A stretch of DNA of 38,431 nucleotides from Clostridia bacterium (GTDB lineage: Bacteria; Bacillota; DSM-12270; Thermacetogeniales; Thermacetogeniaceae), in assembly GCA_902812435.1 (NCBI GenBank), contig CADDZA010000008.1:1-38431 (forward strand), read 5' to 3'. The position numbers were made by a program, and so were the translations under genes. The stretch's first letter is position 1; each line of letters opens with the position of its first letter. Of this stretch, positions 27,218 to 35,755 are shown piece after piece. Under the pieces are notes generated by a model that saw only the letters and a list, made by a program, of their open reading frames with translations, was not told the DNA's origin and ran no database searches.

Positions 27218-28882
27218 GTGCTCTGGATCATATTGGCCCTGAGATACGTAGTTATCATGTTGCTTTACATTTTTTTTATTGATCTGCTCTTACACTTAAA
27301 GCGACGGGCCGGGAATAAGGAAATTTATCCCAAACATTCACTTGCGGTGCTTGCTTCTGGCTGCTTTTCGGTGAATGTGGGAAGAAAGTGGGATATAGAA
27401 AATGAAACGGTTATCGGGAGGGACCCCGGCTGTTCGATCAGTATACCTGATCCCTATGTTTCCTCACGGCATGCAAGGCTCTTTAAAGTGAACGGGATTT
27501 ACATGGCGGAGGATCTCGGTAGCAGCAACGGCACTTTCTTAAATGGCAAGCGGCTGGTCGGTCCCACACCTGTCAAACCCGGGGATAGACTGAGGATTGG
27601 GCATGTGGTATTTGAGTTCAATTCCTCATTACGGATCCGGGAAAACAGGGGTAGGGGTATTTCTTCTTTGTTCCTTTATCCGGGTCTGATCCTCGCCGCA
27701 GGGGGTGTAGCTCTTTACTTTAATAGATTTCTTACCCCGCACCACTTTGCCGTATTACTAAGTGTAGCACTTTTTCTTAGCATTAGTTCTCTGTTGTCTT
27801 TTATCAAGGGCAGAGGGGATCCGCTTATTTTTTTGCTGATAGGAATCTTGTCATCTCTGGGACTTATCTTTTTATACCGGATCAATCCAGCTTTTGGGCT
27901 TCGACAATCTTACTGGGTGCTGACTGGTATTACCGCCTTCTGGATTACACGTATTTTCTTGCGTCATTATGAAAGGTTAACCGAATACAAGTATTTGTTT
28001 ATGGCCCTTGGGGTTCTTTTTCTTTTATTGACCATATTGTTGGGAACCGAAGCGGGCGGCGCCCGGAGCTGGCTCTCCCTGGGCTCTTTCCGCTTTCAGC
28101 CTTCCGAATTGGTGAAAATATTTATGGTTATCTTTCTGGCAGGCTACCTCGATGAAAACAGGGAGATCCTCACCCGGGGCACCAGGAAGCTCGGGCCTTT
28201 TTTAGTTCCCGACTGGCCTTATCTGGGTCCGCTGTTGGCGGCATGCGGGTTGTCTCTGCTGCTTTTGGTCTTCCAGCGTGATCTCGGAATGGCCTTCCTG
28301 TTTTTTGCGATCTTTTTGACAATGGTATATGCTGTAACAGGACGCCTCTCTTACCTGTTGAGCGGAGTTTTGCTCTTTGCTGCCGGCGCCTGGCTCATGT
28401 TTCTCATATTTCCACACGTCCAGGAAAGGATAGCAGTATATCTCAACCCCTGGGAGTTTTCTGATAGCGGGGGCTACCAGATCATCCAATCCCTCTTTGC
28501 CCTGGGAGGTGGTGGTGTGCTTGGCTGGGGTTTGGGGAGCGGTTTTCCTGAATTAATACCTGCTGTGCACACTGATTTTATATTTCCACTTCTGGGAGAG
28601 GAATTAGGTCTGGCCGGCACTCTGGGTATTGTTTTTATTTACGCTGTGCTGATCTGGAGGGGCCTGCAAATTGCCTTGGTTAACCCCGAGGGTTTTGGAC
28701 GCCTGCTGGCATTTGGATGCAGTTCCCTTTTGGCCTTGCAGGCATTGATCATTCTGGGGGGAGTGACTAACCTGATACCGCTTACGGGTATTCCCTTGCC
28801 CTTCCTGAGCTATGGGGGAAGTTCCTTTGTTTCTAATTGCTTTTTATTTGGAATACTGACCAAGATCAGCGAAGGGGAATAG
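27218..28882 (+). CDS. Membrane-anchored FHA domain fused to a SEDS (FtsW/RodA/SpoVE) protein
   Basis: SEDS proteins polymerise lipid II glycan strands and work with class B PBPs. This 554-residue protein combines an N-terminal transmembrane helix (about 4-26), a cytosolic FHA domain (about 60-136, with VIGRDPG, SSRHARL and GSSNGTFLNG) and a roughly 400-residue multi-helix SEDS domain. The SEDS hallmarks are GGARSWLSLG, FQPSELVKI, the loop VHTDFIFPLLGEELG near residues 450-464 and the C-terminal PFLSYGGSS. In actinobacteria the equivalents, FhaB and RodA, are separate genes. The frame runs uninterrupted through the junction. GTG at 27218 lies three bases after the FhaA-like stop. RodA, FtsW or SpoVE identity cannot be settled. 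Confidence 0.9.
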   Translation: MLWIILALRYVVIMLLYIFFIDLLLHLKRRAGNKEIYPKHSLAVLASGCFSVNVGRKWDIENETVIGRDPGCSISIPDPYVSSRHARLFKVNGIYMAEDLGSSNGTFLNGKRLVGPTPVKPGDRLRIGHVVFEFNSSLRIRENRGRGISSLFLYPGLILAAGGVALYFNRFLTPHHFAVLLSVALFLSISSLLSFIKGRGDPLIFLLIGILSSLGLIFLYRINPAFGLRQSYWVLTGITAFWITRIFLRHYERLTEYKYLFMALGVLFLLLTILLGTEAGGARSWLSLGSFRFQPSELVKIFMVIFLAGYLDENREILTRGTRKLGPFLVPDWPYLGPLLAACGLSLLLLVFQRDLGMAFLFFAIFLTMVYAVTGRLSYLLSGVLLFAAGAWLMFLIFPHVQERIAVYLNPWEFSDSGGYQIIQSLFALGGGGVLGWGLGSGFPELIPAVHTDFIFPLLGEELGLAGTLGIVFIYAVLIWRGLQIALVNPEGFGRLLAFGCSSLLALQALIILGGVTNLIPLTGIPLPFLSYGGSSFVSNCFLFGILTKISEGE

Positions 28883-28885
28883 AAC

Positions 28886-30286
28886 ATGCAGAAGTCCATA
28901 AAAGGGTTCAGGTTTTTTATAATTGGATGTTTCGTCCTGTATGCAATTTACCTCGTTTATTTTGTTATTTGGAGAGGCCCCGTCCTTAACCGGGAAAGTG
29001 CCAATCCACGGCCATGGATCCTTGAGAATCGTATCCAGAGAGGAGGAATTTTTGCGAGAGGGGGCGAAAAGATAGCGGAGAGTATTGCCGTGGGGGAACA
29101 TTTCTTCAGAAAATACTATTTTGGGAGAATCTACGCTCATATCACCGGATACGAATCGAGGCGTTTGGGAAAAACAGGATTGGAAAGCTCCTACGACAGC
29201 CAACTGTTGGGGTTAAAAGGTTCTCTCAAGAAAAGTCTTGAAGTGCGCTGGGGCGTCAAGGGAATCAGGGGAAATGACCTTTACCTTACAATCGATCACC
29301 AGCTCCAGTTGAAGGCCTGGGATTTACTCTCACCATATACCGGAGCTGCAGTCGTATTAAATCCAAAAACTGGAGAGATACTAGCCCTTGTCAGTTCACC
29401 GAGTTTTGATCCAGATCCTTTATATCTGGAGAAAAACTGGGAGACAGTAAAAAGGGAGCCCGGTCATCCCCTTGTTAACAGGGCAACAGTTGGGTTGTAT
29501 CCTCCCGGCTCGACGCTTAAAATTGTTACTGCTGCAATCGGCTTAAAAAAATTCCCAGGCATTGAAAGCTACGTGTACGATTGTAGTGGTGAAATAAAAA
29601 TTCGTGGTAGAATTTTAAAGGACCTGCGCGCACACGGATTGGTGAATTTAAAGCGCGCCCTGGCGGTGTCCTGTAACAGTTATTTTGCTAATCTAGGCCT
29701 ACGTGTGGGTGCGGAAGATTTCGCAAGCGGGCTTGCCGCTTTTGGTTGGGGAAAGGATTATTCACTGGATGTGCCAGCCGAACCAATTCCCTTCCCTAAG
29801 GATAGTTTTGCTAAACTGGAAGGACTTGCGGAGGCTGCCATAGGACAGGGTAAAATCGTGGTTAGCCCTTTGTTTATGGCCATGGTGGCCGGAACCATCG
29901 GCAATGGCGGCGTCATGATGAAACCTTACCTCGTACGAGAGATTCGCAGCCATGAAGGTTCTGTTATCTGGAAGGGGCAGCCTCAAGTATTGAGAGTGGC
30001 TGTATCTTCCGATATAGCTGCCAAGGTACGGGATGCCATGATAGAGGTTGTAAAGAGCGGTACAGGTGTTGCTGCGGCCCTTCCCGGAATTGAGGTGGCA
30101 GGGAAAACCGGTTCGGCGGAGAATCCGACCGGAGAGCCCCACGCCTGGTTTGTGGCCTTTGCTCCTGCCCGGGACCCCCGGGTGGCTGTAAGTGTTATTA
30201 TTGAACACGGGGGGCAGGGCGGGAGAGCGGCTGCTCCCATCGCCAGGGAATTGATGAGGATGGCTTTAGCCCGAGGGTGGTTATAG
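28886..30286 (+). CDS. pbpA: Class B penicillin-binding protein (PbpA/FtsI-like transpeptidase)
   Basis: This protein cross-links peptidoglycan and is the expected partner of the SEDS polymerase encoded just upstream. The 466-residue product has one N-terminal membrane helix (about 9-28), a short dimerisation region, and a transpeptidase domain with the three active-site motifs: Ser209-Thr-Leu-Lys212, Ser262-Cys-Asn264 and Lys407-Thr-Gly409. It resembles mycobacterial PbpA in size and neighbours and is short for the family because the N-terminal module is small. Only three bases separate it from the SEDS gene and three from the kinase gene, so all are co-expressed. Confidence 0.93.
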   Translation: MQKSIKGFRFFIIGCFVLYAIYLVYFVIWRGPVLNRESANPRPWILENRIQRGGIFARGGEKIAESIAVGEHFFRKYYFGRIYAHITGYESRRLGKTGLESSYDSQLLGLKGSLKKSLEVRWGVKGIRGNDLYLTIDHQLQLKAWDLLSPYTGAAVVLNPKTGEILALVSSPSFDPDPLYLEKNWETVKREPGHPLVNRATVGLYPPGSTLKIVTAAIGLKKFPGIESYVYDCSGEIKIRGRILKDLRAHGLVNLKRALAVSCNSYFANLGLRVGAEDFASGLAAFGWGKDYSLDVPAEPIPFPKDSFAKLEGLAEAAIGQGKIVVSPLFMAMVAGTIGNGGVMMKPYLVREIRSHEGSVIWKGQPQVLRVAVSSDIAAKVRDAMIEVVKSGTGVAAALPGIEVAGKTGSAENPTGEPHAWFVAFAPARDPRVAVSVIIEHGGQGGRAAAPIARELMRMALARGWL

Positions 30287-30289
30287 CGG

Positions 30290-32119
30290 ATGGTTGGAAA
30301 AATTCTGGGTAATCGCTATGAAATTATCGCCAAGCTTGGTTCAGGAGGCATGGCTAACGTTTACCAGGCAAAATGCAGGGTCCTGAACCGGATTGTAACA
30401 GTCAAGATCCTGCGCAGTGAACTGGCCGAAGACAAGGATTTCGTACGGCGTTTTCAGCTTGAGGCCCAGGCGGTTGCCAGCCTGTCCCATCCAAACATAG
30501 TTAGCATCTATGACGTGGGGGAAGAGAATGGTCTCCCCTATCTGGTGATGGAATACGTAGAAGGCTGTAATTTAAAGGAGATTATCAAGCGAGAGGGAAA
30601 GCTGTCTCCAGGAGAAACCATCAATATAGGCATTCAGGTGTGCGCCGCCCTGGCACACGCCCATGAAAAGGGGATTATTCACAGAGACATCAAGCCCCAT
30701 AATATACTGGTTATGCCTGGTGGGCGGGTAAAGGTGGCGGATTTCGGTTTGGCCCGGGTCCTATCATTGCCGGCTGCTACAGTTACCCAATCTGGTACTG
30801 TCATGGGATCCGTTCATTATTTTTCGCCGGAGCAGGCCAGAGGTGAGGAGGTGGGACCCAAGTCGGACCTTTATTCCCTGGGGGTTGTTCTGTATGAAAC
30901 TGTTGCTGGACATGTGCCCTTTCAAGGGGACAACCCGATATCGGTTGCTTTGAAGCACCTGCAGGAACAGCCGCCTTCACTTCGCAAAGAAAACCCGGCT
31001 ATACCCCGCAGTTTGGAGGAGATTATTTTCAAGGCTATGGCCAAGGACCCGAATCAACGCTTCGCCTCTGCCCGGGAGATGCAAAGCGCTCTGTCGGGGG
31101 GCTCTGTTGTGGAACAGGATGGATTCGATGAAAATGAGCGCACCCGTTTCCTTCACATCGATCCCGATAATGAACTAAGCGCTTCTAGGAGCAGGCGGCG
31201 CCTTCATCCCGCTGCCTGGACTGCGTTAGGAATCTTCTTCCTGCTTCTGGTTGCCGGGGGATTATGGGCTTTTTCTAAATGGTTTTTTGCTGAAGAAGCG
31301 GTCGTTCCCGATGTGACACATATGCCACTGGACCAGGCCGAGGCAAAGCTGAAAGAAGCAGGGTTCCGGGTGCAAAAACTCATTGAGACGTTTAACGCCG
31401 ATATTGCCCCCGGTGTTGTGTTCAGGCAGGACCCGGTCGGCAACTTCAGAGCTAAAAAGGGCAGTGGTGTCAGTTTATGGGTGAGCAAAGGGGCACGCCT
31501 GGTCTGGTTACCAGATGTTACAGATTACCCGCTCGTTGATGCAAAAATTATGCTCGAGAGAAGCGGGGGCAAATTCCGGGTTACCGTAATCAAAGTAAAC
31601 AGCGATACGGTGAAGACAGATACTGTTATCTCCCAAGATCCTCCTGGTGAACGGAATGTTAAGGAGGGAACCGAGGTTAAGCTCGTGGTCAGCAAGGGCC
31701 CAGCCAACCTGGTGATGCCTTCCCTGCTTGGACAGACGGTTGAACAGGCCAGAACCATACTCTCGAGGATGGGATTAAGTTTAGGGGTGATTAGAGAAGA
31801 ACTGAGCAATCAGTATCCGGAGGGAACCATCTGCAGTCAGAGCATAAGCGAGGGAACTCCCGTTAAGGCCGGTGACACGGTTGATGTTGGAGTGAGTCAG
31901 GGGCATGGTCCCATGCAACATACAGTTCCGCTGGAATTCAAGGTGAAAAGCCCCGGTGTGGTAAAAGTGGAAATAAAAGACTCCCGCGGGAGCCGGGTTG
32001 CCTACGAAGGGGAACACCAGCCTGGGGACAAGATTGAGAAGGAGTTTGTTGTATACGGTCCGGGAGAAATACAAATCTACTTCCAGGATCAGCTATATCG
32101 AACAATTCCGGTAGAATAA
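30290..32119 (+). CDS. prkC: PASTA-domain eukaryotic-type Ser/Thr protein kinase
   Basis: This is a membrane kinase of the PrkC/StkP/PknB group that senses cell-wall fragments outside and phosphorylates cytosolic proteins. The kinase domain covers about residues 1-265 and is complete: glycine loop GSGGMANVY, Lys39 in VTVKIL, HRDIKPHN (Asp133), DFG at 151-153 and the SDLYSLGVVLYE region. A membrane helix lies near 309-330. Three PASTA repeats follow, starting around residues 338, 400 and 475, each ending in a WVSKG/VVSKG/GVSQG-like strand. A beta-rich C-terminal segment of about 75 residues ends the protein. The usual adjacent PP2C phosphatase gene is not in this cluster. Confidence 0.96.
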   Translation: MVGKILGNRYEIIAKLGSGGMANVYQAKCRVLNRIVTVKILRSELAEDKDFVRRFQLEAQAVASLSHPNIVSIYDVGEENGLPYLVMEYVEGCNLKEIIKREGKLSPGETINIGIQVCAALAHAHEKGIIHRDIKPHNILVMPGGRVKVADFGLARVLSLPAATVTQSGTVMGSVHYFSPEQARGEEVGPKSDLYSLGVVLYETVAGHVPFQGDNPISVALKHLQEQPPSLRKENPAIPRSLEEIIFKAMAKDPNQRFASAREMQSALSGGSVVEQDGFDENERTRFLHIDPDNELSASRSRRRLHPAAWTALGIFFLLLVAGGLWAFSKWFFAEEAVVPDVTHMPLDQAEAKLKEAGFRVQKLIETFNADIAPGVVFRQDPVGNFRAKKGSGVSLWVSKGARLVWLPDVTDYPLVDAKIMLERSGGKFRVTVIKVNSDTVKTDTVISQDPPGERNVKEGTEVKLVVSKGPANLVMPSLLGQTVEQARTILSRMGLSLGVIREELSNQYPEGTICSQSISEGTPVKAGDTVDVGVSQGHGPMQHTVPLEFKVKSPGVVKVEIKDSRGSRVAYEGEHQPGDKIEKEFVVYGPGEIQIYFQDQLYRTIPVE

Positions 32120-32135
32120 TTAAAGGGAGGTATTC

Positions 32136-33011
32136 ATGCATCAGGGGCTTATCATAAAAGGATACGGAGGTTTTTATTTCGTGCAGTCGGAACAGCACAT
32201 CTACCGGTGCCGGGGGCGCGGGCGCCTGAAAAGGGACGAACAATCCCTCCTGGTAGGAGACCGTGTTCTCTTTACCATAATGGACAATGGTGCCGGCGTC
32301 ATTGAAAAGGTCCTGCCGCGCCGAAACGCCCTGAAGCGTCCTCCTGTTGCCAATGTGGATCAGGCGATACTGGTCTTTGCTCTGGCCAACCCAGAACCTG
32401 ACTTAAAGTTGCTGGATCGGCTTCTCATCTTGTGTGAAGTGGAAAGAATAGATATTCTGATCTGTTTTAATAAAGTGGATCTGGTCTCCGGACAGTCTGC
32501 TTCCAAGCTTGCCGGTATCTATCAGGGTGCAGGTTACGAGGTAATCTTTACGTCTGCCATTAAAAAAATGGGTATCGAGAACCTGCGGGAAAAGGTAAAG
32601 GGAAAGATATCTGTGGTGGCGGGACCTTCTGGAGCGGGGAAGTCCACTCTCCTCAATGCCCTGGAACCGGGGATGTCTTTGAAAACCGGGGAGATCAGTT
32701 CCAAGCTGAAAAGGGGGAAGCACACAACACGACATGTGGAACTGCTTCCTGTTGCCGGCGGTTTTGTCGCCGATACTCCCGGCTTCAGCAATCTTTATCT
32801 TCCTGACATGAAAAAAACGGAACTGGGTTGCTATTTTCCCGAGATAAGCGACCTGGCAGGGCAATGCCGTTTTTTGGACTGCTTACATTTACAGGAGCCG
32901 GACTGTGCCGTCAAGGCTGCCATTGACAAAGGTATCATCAGCCAGTGCCGTTACCAGAACTATGTGGCCTTCCTATCAGAGGTTATGGCCAGGGAGCGAA
33001 TCTACGAATGA
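32136..33011 (+). CDS. rsgA: Ribosome small subunit-dependent GTPase A
   Basis: RsgA is a GTPase that checks 30S subunit maturation. The 291-residue protein has an N-terminal OB-fold, then a circularly permuted GTPase domain in which NKVD comes before the P-loop GPSGAGKSTLLN and the DTPGFS motif. A C-terminal zinc module follows with CRFLDCLHLQEPDC. AAAGGGAGG precedes the ATG at 32136. The kinase-rsgA-rpe order is conserved in Firmicutes. Its stop overlaps the rpe start. Confidence 0.96.
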   Translation: MHQGLIIKGYGGFYFVQSEQHIYRCRGRGRLKRDEQSLLVGDRVLFTIMDNGAGVIEKVLPRRNALKRPPVANVDQAILVFALANPEPDLKLLDRLLILCEVERIDILICFNKVDLVSGQSASKLAGIYQGAGYEVIFTSAIKKMGIENLREKVKGKISVVAGPSGAGKSTLLNALEPGMSLKTGEISSKLKRGKHTTRHVELLPVAGGFVADTPGFSNLYLPDMKKTELGCYFPEISDLAGQCRFLDCLHLQEPDCAVKAAIDKGIISQCRYQNYVAFLSEVMARERIYE

Positions 33012-33703
33012 AATTAAGAATTGCGCCATCTATTTTGAGTGCCGACTTCGCCAATTTAGCCCCCCAGGTTCACCTTCTCGAAGTAGGCGGAGCCGATTAC
33101 CTTCATTTGGACGTGATGGACGGGAAATTTGTACCGAACCTGACTTTTGGTCCTCCTGTCGTAAAGTCTCTCCGTAGAGTCACAGACTTGCCCTTCGACG
33201 TACACCTCATGGTGCAGGAGCCTGAGCATTTTCTCGAACCATTTGCCGATGCAGGTGCAGATATCCTGACAGTTCACACCGAGGTTTGTCCTCACCTGCA
33301 TCGTGTAGTTCAAACCATCAAGGGCCTGGGCCTGCGGGCGGGCGTTGCTTTAAACCCTGCCACACCTTTGCATGTTGTGGAGTATGTTCTGGATCAGGTT
33401 GATTTGGTGCTTTTAATGACTGTAAATCCTGGTTGGGGAGGCCAGGCGTTTATACAGCAGGTATGCCGGAAGATCGAGAGATTGAGAAGGATAATCGATG
33501 ATTCCGGTTTAAGGGTAGAGTTGGAAGTCGACGGTGGTATCAATCTGTCAACCATTGAAAGCGTTGTCGCAGCCGGAGCGGATTCTCTTGTAATAGGCTC
33601 CGCCATTTTCAAGGGAGTTGATTTGGCAGGGGCCGTTCAGGAATATCGAAAGGCTGCGGAGAAGATTTACTGCATTCACAGAAGAAAGGTTGACGAGTTT
33701 TAA
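33008..33703 (+). CDS. rpe: Ribulose-phosphate 3-epimerase
   Basis: Rpe interconverts ribulose 5-phosphate and xylulose 5-phosphate. The frame is open upstream within rsgA, but the ATG at 33008 overlaps the rsgA stop and gives the standard N-terminus MKLRIAPSILSADFANL and 231 residues. The TIM-barrel motifs include HLDVMDGKFVPNLTFGP, VHLMV, MTVNPGWGGQ and EVDGGIN. Ribulose 5-phosphate is also a riboflavin precursor, which fits the rib operon that follows. The rib promoter appears to overlap the 3' end of this gene. Confidence 0.97.
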   Translation: MKLRIAPSILSADFANLAPQVHLLEVGGADYLHLDVMDGKFVPNLTFGPPVVKSLRRVTDLPFDVHLMVQEPEHFLEPFADAGADILTVHTEVCPHLHRVVQTIKGLGLRAGVALNPATPLHVVEYVLDQVDLVLLMTVNPGWGGQAFIQQVCRKIERLRRIIDDSGLRVELEVDGGINLSTIESVVAAGADSLVIGSAIFKGVDLAGAVQEYRKAAEKIYCIHRRKVDEF

Positions 33704-33719
33704 CTGGTAGGTATACAAT
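33690..33719 (+). promoter_or_regulatory. Promoter of the rib operon
   Basis: TTGACG (33690-33695) inside the last codons of rpe is followed after 18 nt by TACAAT (33714-33719). Transcription would start near 33726, immediately upstream of the FMN aptamer. Confidence 0.7.
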
Positions 33720-33732
33720 TTATATGCATGAA

Positions 33733-33875
33733 GGTTCCTTCGGGGGCTGGTGAAATTCCGCACCGGCGGTGTGTCTCCATCGAGGAGGCGAGCCCGCGAG
33801 CCCGGCATCAGTAAGTCCCGGGTTGACCCGGTGAGAATCCGGGGCCGACAGTAAAAGTCTGGAAGGGAGAAGGGA
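33733..33875 (+). promoter_or_regulatory. FMN riboswitch (RFN element)
   Basis: The conserved RFN blocks are visible in order: CCTTCGGGG, GGTGAAATTCCG, ACCGGCGGT, GCCCGCGAGCCCG, GACCCGGTGAGAATCCGG, GCCGACAGT and AAAGTCTGGAAGGGAGAAGG. CCTTC (33737-33741) closes the P1 helix with GAAGG (33869-33873). FMN binding should favour the terminator just downstream and shut off ribD to ribH. Confidence 0.96.
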
Positions 33876-33901
33876 GATCTTTATGTTTATACCCCTTCTT
33901 T

Positions 33902-33930
33902 AAACCCGGCCCTTCGGCAGCGGGTTTTAT
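33902..33930 (+). terminator. Riboswitch-controlled terminator of the rib operon
   Basis: AAACCCG (33902-33908) pairs with CGGGTTT (33921-33927), with an inner GCC/GGC helix capped by CTTC and a T-rich tail. GAAGGG from the aptamer P1 strand is complementary to CCCTTC at 33910-33915 within this hairpin and again at 33893-33898, which suggests how the antiterminated state forms. Confidence 0.8.
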
Positions 33931-33960
33931 TATTTCCACCCATGTGATGGAGGGAGACTC

Positions 33961-35073
33961 GTGACAGAGGATACCGCATATATGGAGCGAGCGCTGGAAT
34001 TAGCTGCCATGGCGCGGGGCAGGACTTCCCCGAATCCGCTCGTCGGGGCGGTTGTGGTGCGGGATGGAGAAATAGTCGGGGAAGGATATCACCAAAAAGC
34101 GGGAACTCCTCATGCCGAGATCCATGCTCTCCGCCAGGCTGGCGATAAAGCTAAAAACGCCGTGCTTTATGTCACTTTGGAGCCATGCTGTCATTATGGT
34201 AGAACCCCACCTTGCACCGATGCAATTATCCGCGCAGGGATTAAAAAAGTTGTCATAGCCGTAAAGGATCCCAATCCCCTAGTGGCGGGCAAGGGCATAA
34301 AGGCACTAAAAGATGCGGGGATTGATGTTAGCCTGGGCATGTTAGAGGCTAAGGCTAGAGGCCTTAATGAGGCATTTTTTAAGTATATTGTGGAAAAGCG
34401 CCCATTTGTTACACTTAAAGCGGCTATGACCCTGGATGGAAAGATCGCTACCTCCAACGGCGATTCCAAGTGGATTACCGGAGAGGAAGCACGGGCATAT
34501 GTTCACAGGCTGCGGGCGGAAAACGATGCCATTATGGTGGGTATCGGAACCGTTTTTGCCGATGACCCTCTTCTTACCGTCAGGCTTACGGGTGAAGACA
34601 AGAAACCGCTCCGCCTTGTGGTAGACAGCAGCTTGCGTATACCGTTGACATCCCGCCTCGTCCGGACGGCCCGGGAGGTGCCAACGGTGGTGGCGGCTGT
34701 CAAAGGAAAATGTCAGGCTGAAAAAAAAGAGAAGCTGGCATCTGCCGGTGTGGAGGTATGGGAACTGCCGGAAGAGAATGGCAGAGTAAGCCTCTATTCG
34801 TTGCTTGATGAACTAGGAAAGAGAGATGTCGTGAGCGTTCTCCTTGAAGGAGGATCGACTTTGAACTTCAGTGCTCTGGCTGCGGGGATCATTGACAAGT
34901 TTATTTTCTTTTTTGCTCCCAAGATTATTGGGGGGAAGAGTGCTCCCGGTCCCTTTGGCGGCACAGGGATAAACCTTTTAAATGATGCCGTCGAGCTTAC
35001 GGAATTAAGCTGGGAAAGGATTGGGGCGGATCTGATGCTAGTCTGTTATCCGGCAAAGCCGGCGGAGGAGTGA
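33961..35073 (+). CDS. ribD: Bifunctional diaminohydroxyphosphoribosylaminopyrimidine deaminase / reductase
   Basis: RibD performs the second and third steps of riboflavin synthesis, deaminating then reducing the pyrimidine intermediate. The 370-residue protein has an N-terminal zinc deaminase domain (about 1-145) with His51, Glu53 and the cysteines of PCCHYGRTPPC (Cys76 and Cys85). An NADPH-dependent reductase domain follows (TLDGKIATSNGDSKWITG). The GTG start at 33961 has ATGGAGGGAGA upstream. It is the first gene after the FMN riboswitch. Confidence 0.97.
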   Translation: MTEDTAYMERALELAAMARGRTSPNPLVGAVVVRDGEIVGEGYHQKAGTPHAEIHALRQAGDKAKNAVLYVTLEPCCHYGRTPPCTDAIIRAGIKKVVIAVKDPNPLVAGKGIKALKDAGIDVSLGMLEAKARGLNEAFFKYIVEKRPFVTLKAAMTLDGKIATSNGDSKWITGEEARAYVHRLRAENDAIMVGIGTVFADDPLLTVRLTGEDKKPLRLVVDSSLRIPLTSRLVRTAREVPTVVAAVKGKCQAEKKEKLASAGVEVWELPEENGRVSLYSLLDELGKRDVVSVLLEGGSTLNFSALAAGIIDKFIFFFAPKIIGGKSAPGPFGGTGINLLNDAVELTELSWERIGADLMLVCYPAKPAEE

Positions 35074-35078
35074 CATGC

Positions 35079-35726
35079 TTGTTTACTGGTCTGGTTGAAG
35101 AAATAGGGATTATCCGAAGCGTAGTAAAAAGCCACCTTTCCGCTTTATTAACCATAAAGGCAGACAAGGTTTTGGATCAATTGGAGGAAGGGGACAGCAT
35201 TGCAGTAAACGGAGTCTGTCTGACAGTAACGGGGTTTTCAAGAGACAACTTTACCGTTGACGTGATGGCCGAAACCCTCGCAAAGACAAATCTCGGGCTG
35301 TTACACGAAGGAAGCCAGGTAAACCTGGAAAAGGCTTTAAAGATAGGAGACAGGCTAGACGGCCATTTTGTTACCGGGCACGTTGATGCCACCGGCACTG
35401 TCCTCAGCCGACGGGATCGCGGCATTGCGACCGACATCTGGATCAGCATTCCGGAGGGATTGGAAAAGTATTTTATTCCACAGGGGTCGGTAACCCTTGA
35501 CGGAGTCAGCCTGACTGTTGCAGAATTGAACTCTGAAGCTTTCATGGTCAGCTTAATTCCCCATACCCAAAAGATAACCACCCTTGGTTCCTGGAAGGCA
35601 GGGGATAAAGTGAATATTGAAGCCGACGTGCTGGGCAAGTATATTTATCATTTATTTACAAAAAGGGGAAGAGTAGCGAAGGAGAGGATAACGCCGGAGT
35701 TTCTGGTTGAAAATGGATTCTTCTAA
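35079..35726 (+). CDS. ribE: Riboflavin synthase alpha subunit
   Basis: Riboflavin synthase converts two molecules of dimethylribityllumazine to riboflavin. A GTG at 35070 is possible, but the TTG at 35079 is preferred: GGAGGAG ends eight bases upstream, and the protein then starts with the invariant [10 protein letters not shown]. The 215-residue product shows the tandem lumazine-binding repeats, each with a VNGVCLTV-like or LDGVSLTV block, at about residues 45 and 145. The gene starts six bases after the ribD stop. Confidence 0.94.
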   Translation: MFTGLVEEIGIIRSVVKSHLSALLTIKADKVLDQLEEGDSIAVNGVCLTVTGFSRDNFTVDVMAETLAKTNLGLLHEGSQVNLEKALKIGDRLDGHFVTGHVDATGTVLSRRDRGIATDIWISIPEGLEKYFIPQGSVTLDGVSLTVAELNSEAFMVSLIPHTQKITTLGSWKAGDKVNIEADVLGKYIYHLFTKRGRVAKERITPEFLVENGFF

Positions 35727-35755
35727 CCTTTGTCAACCCTCAGGAGGGAGCAAAT

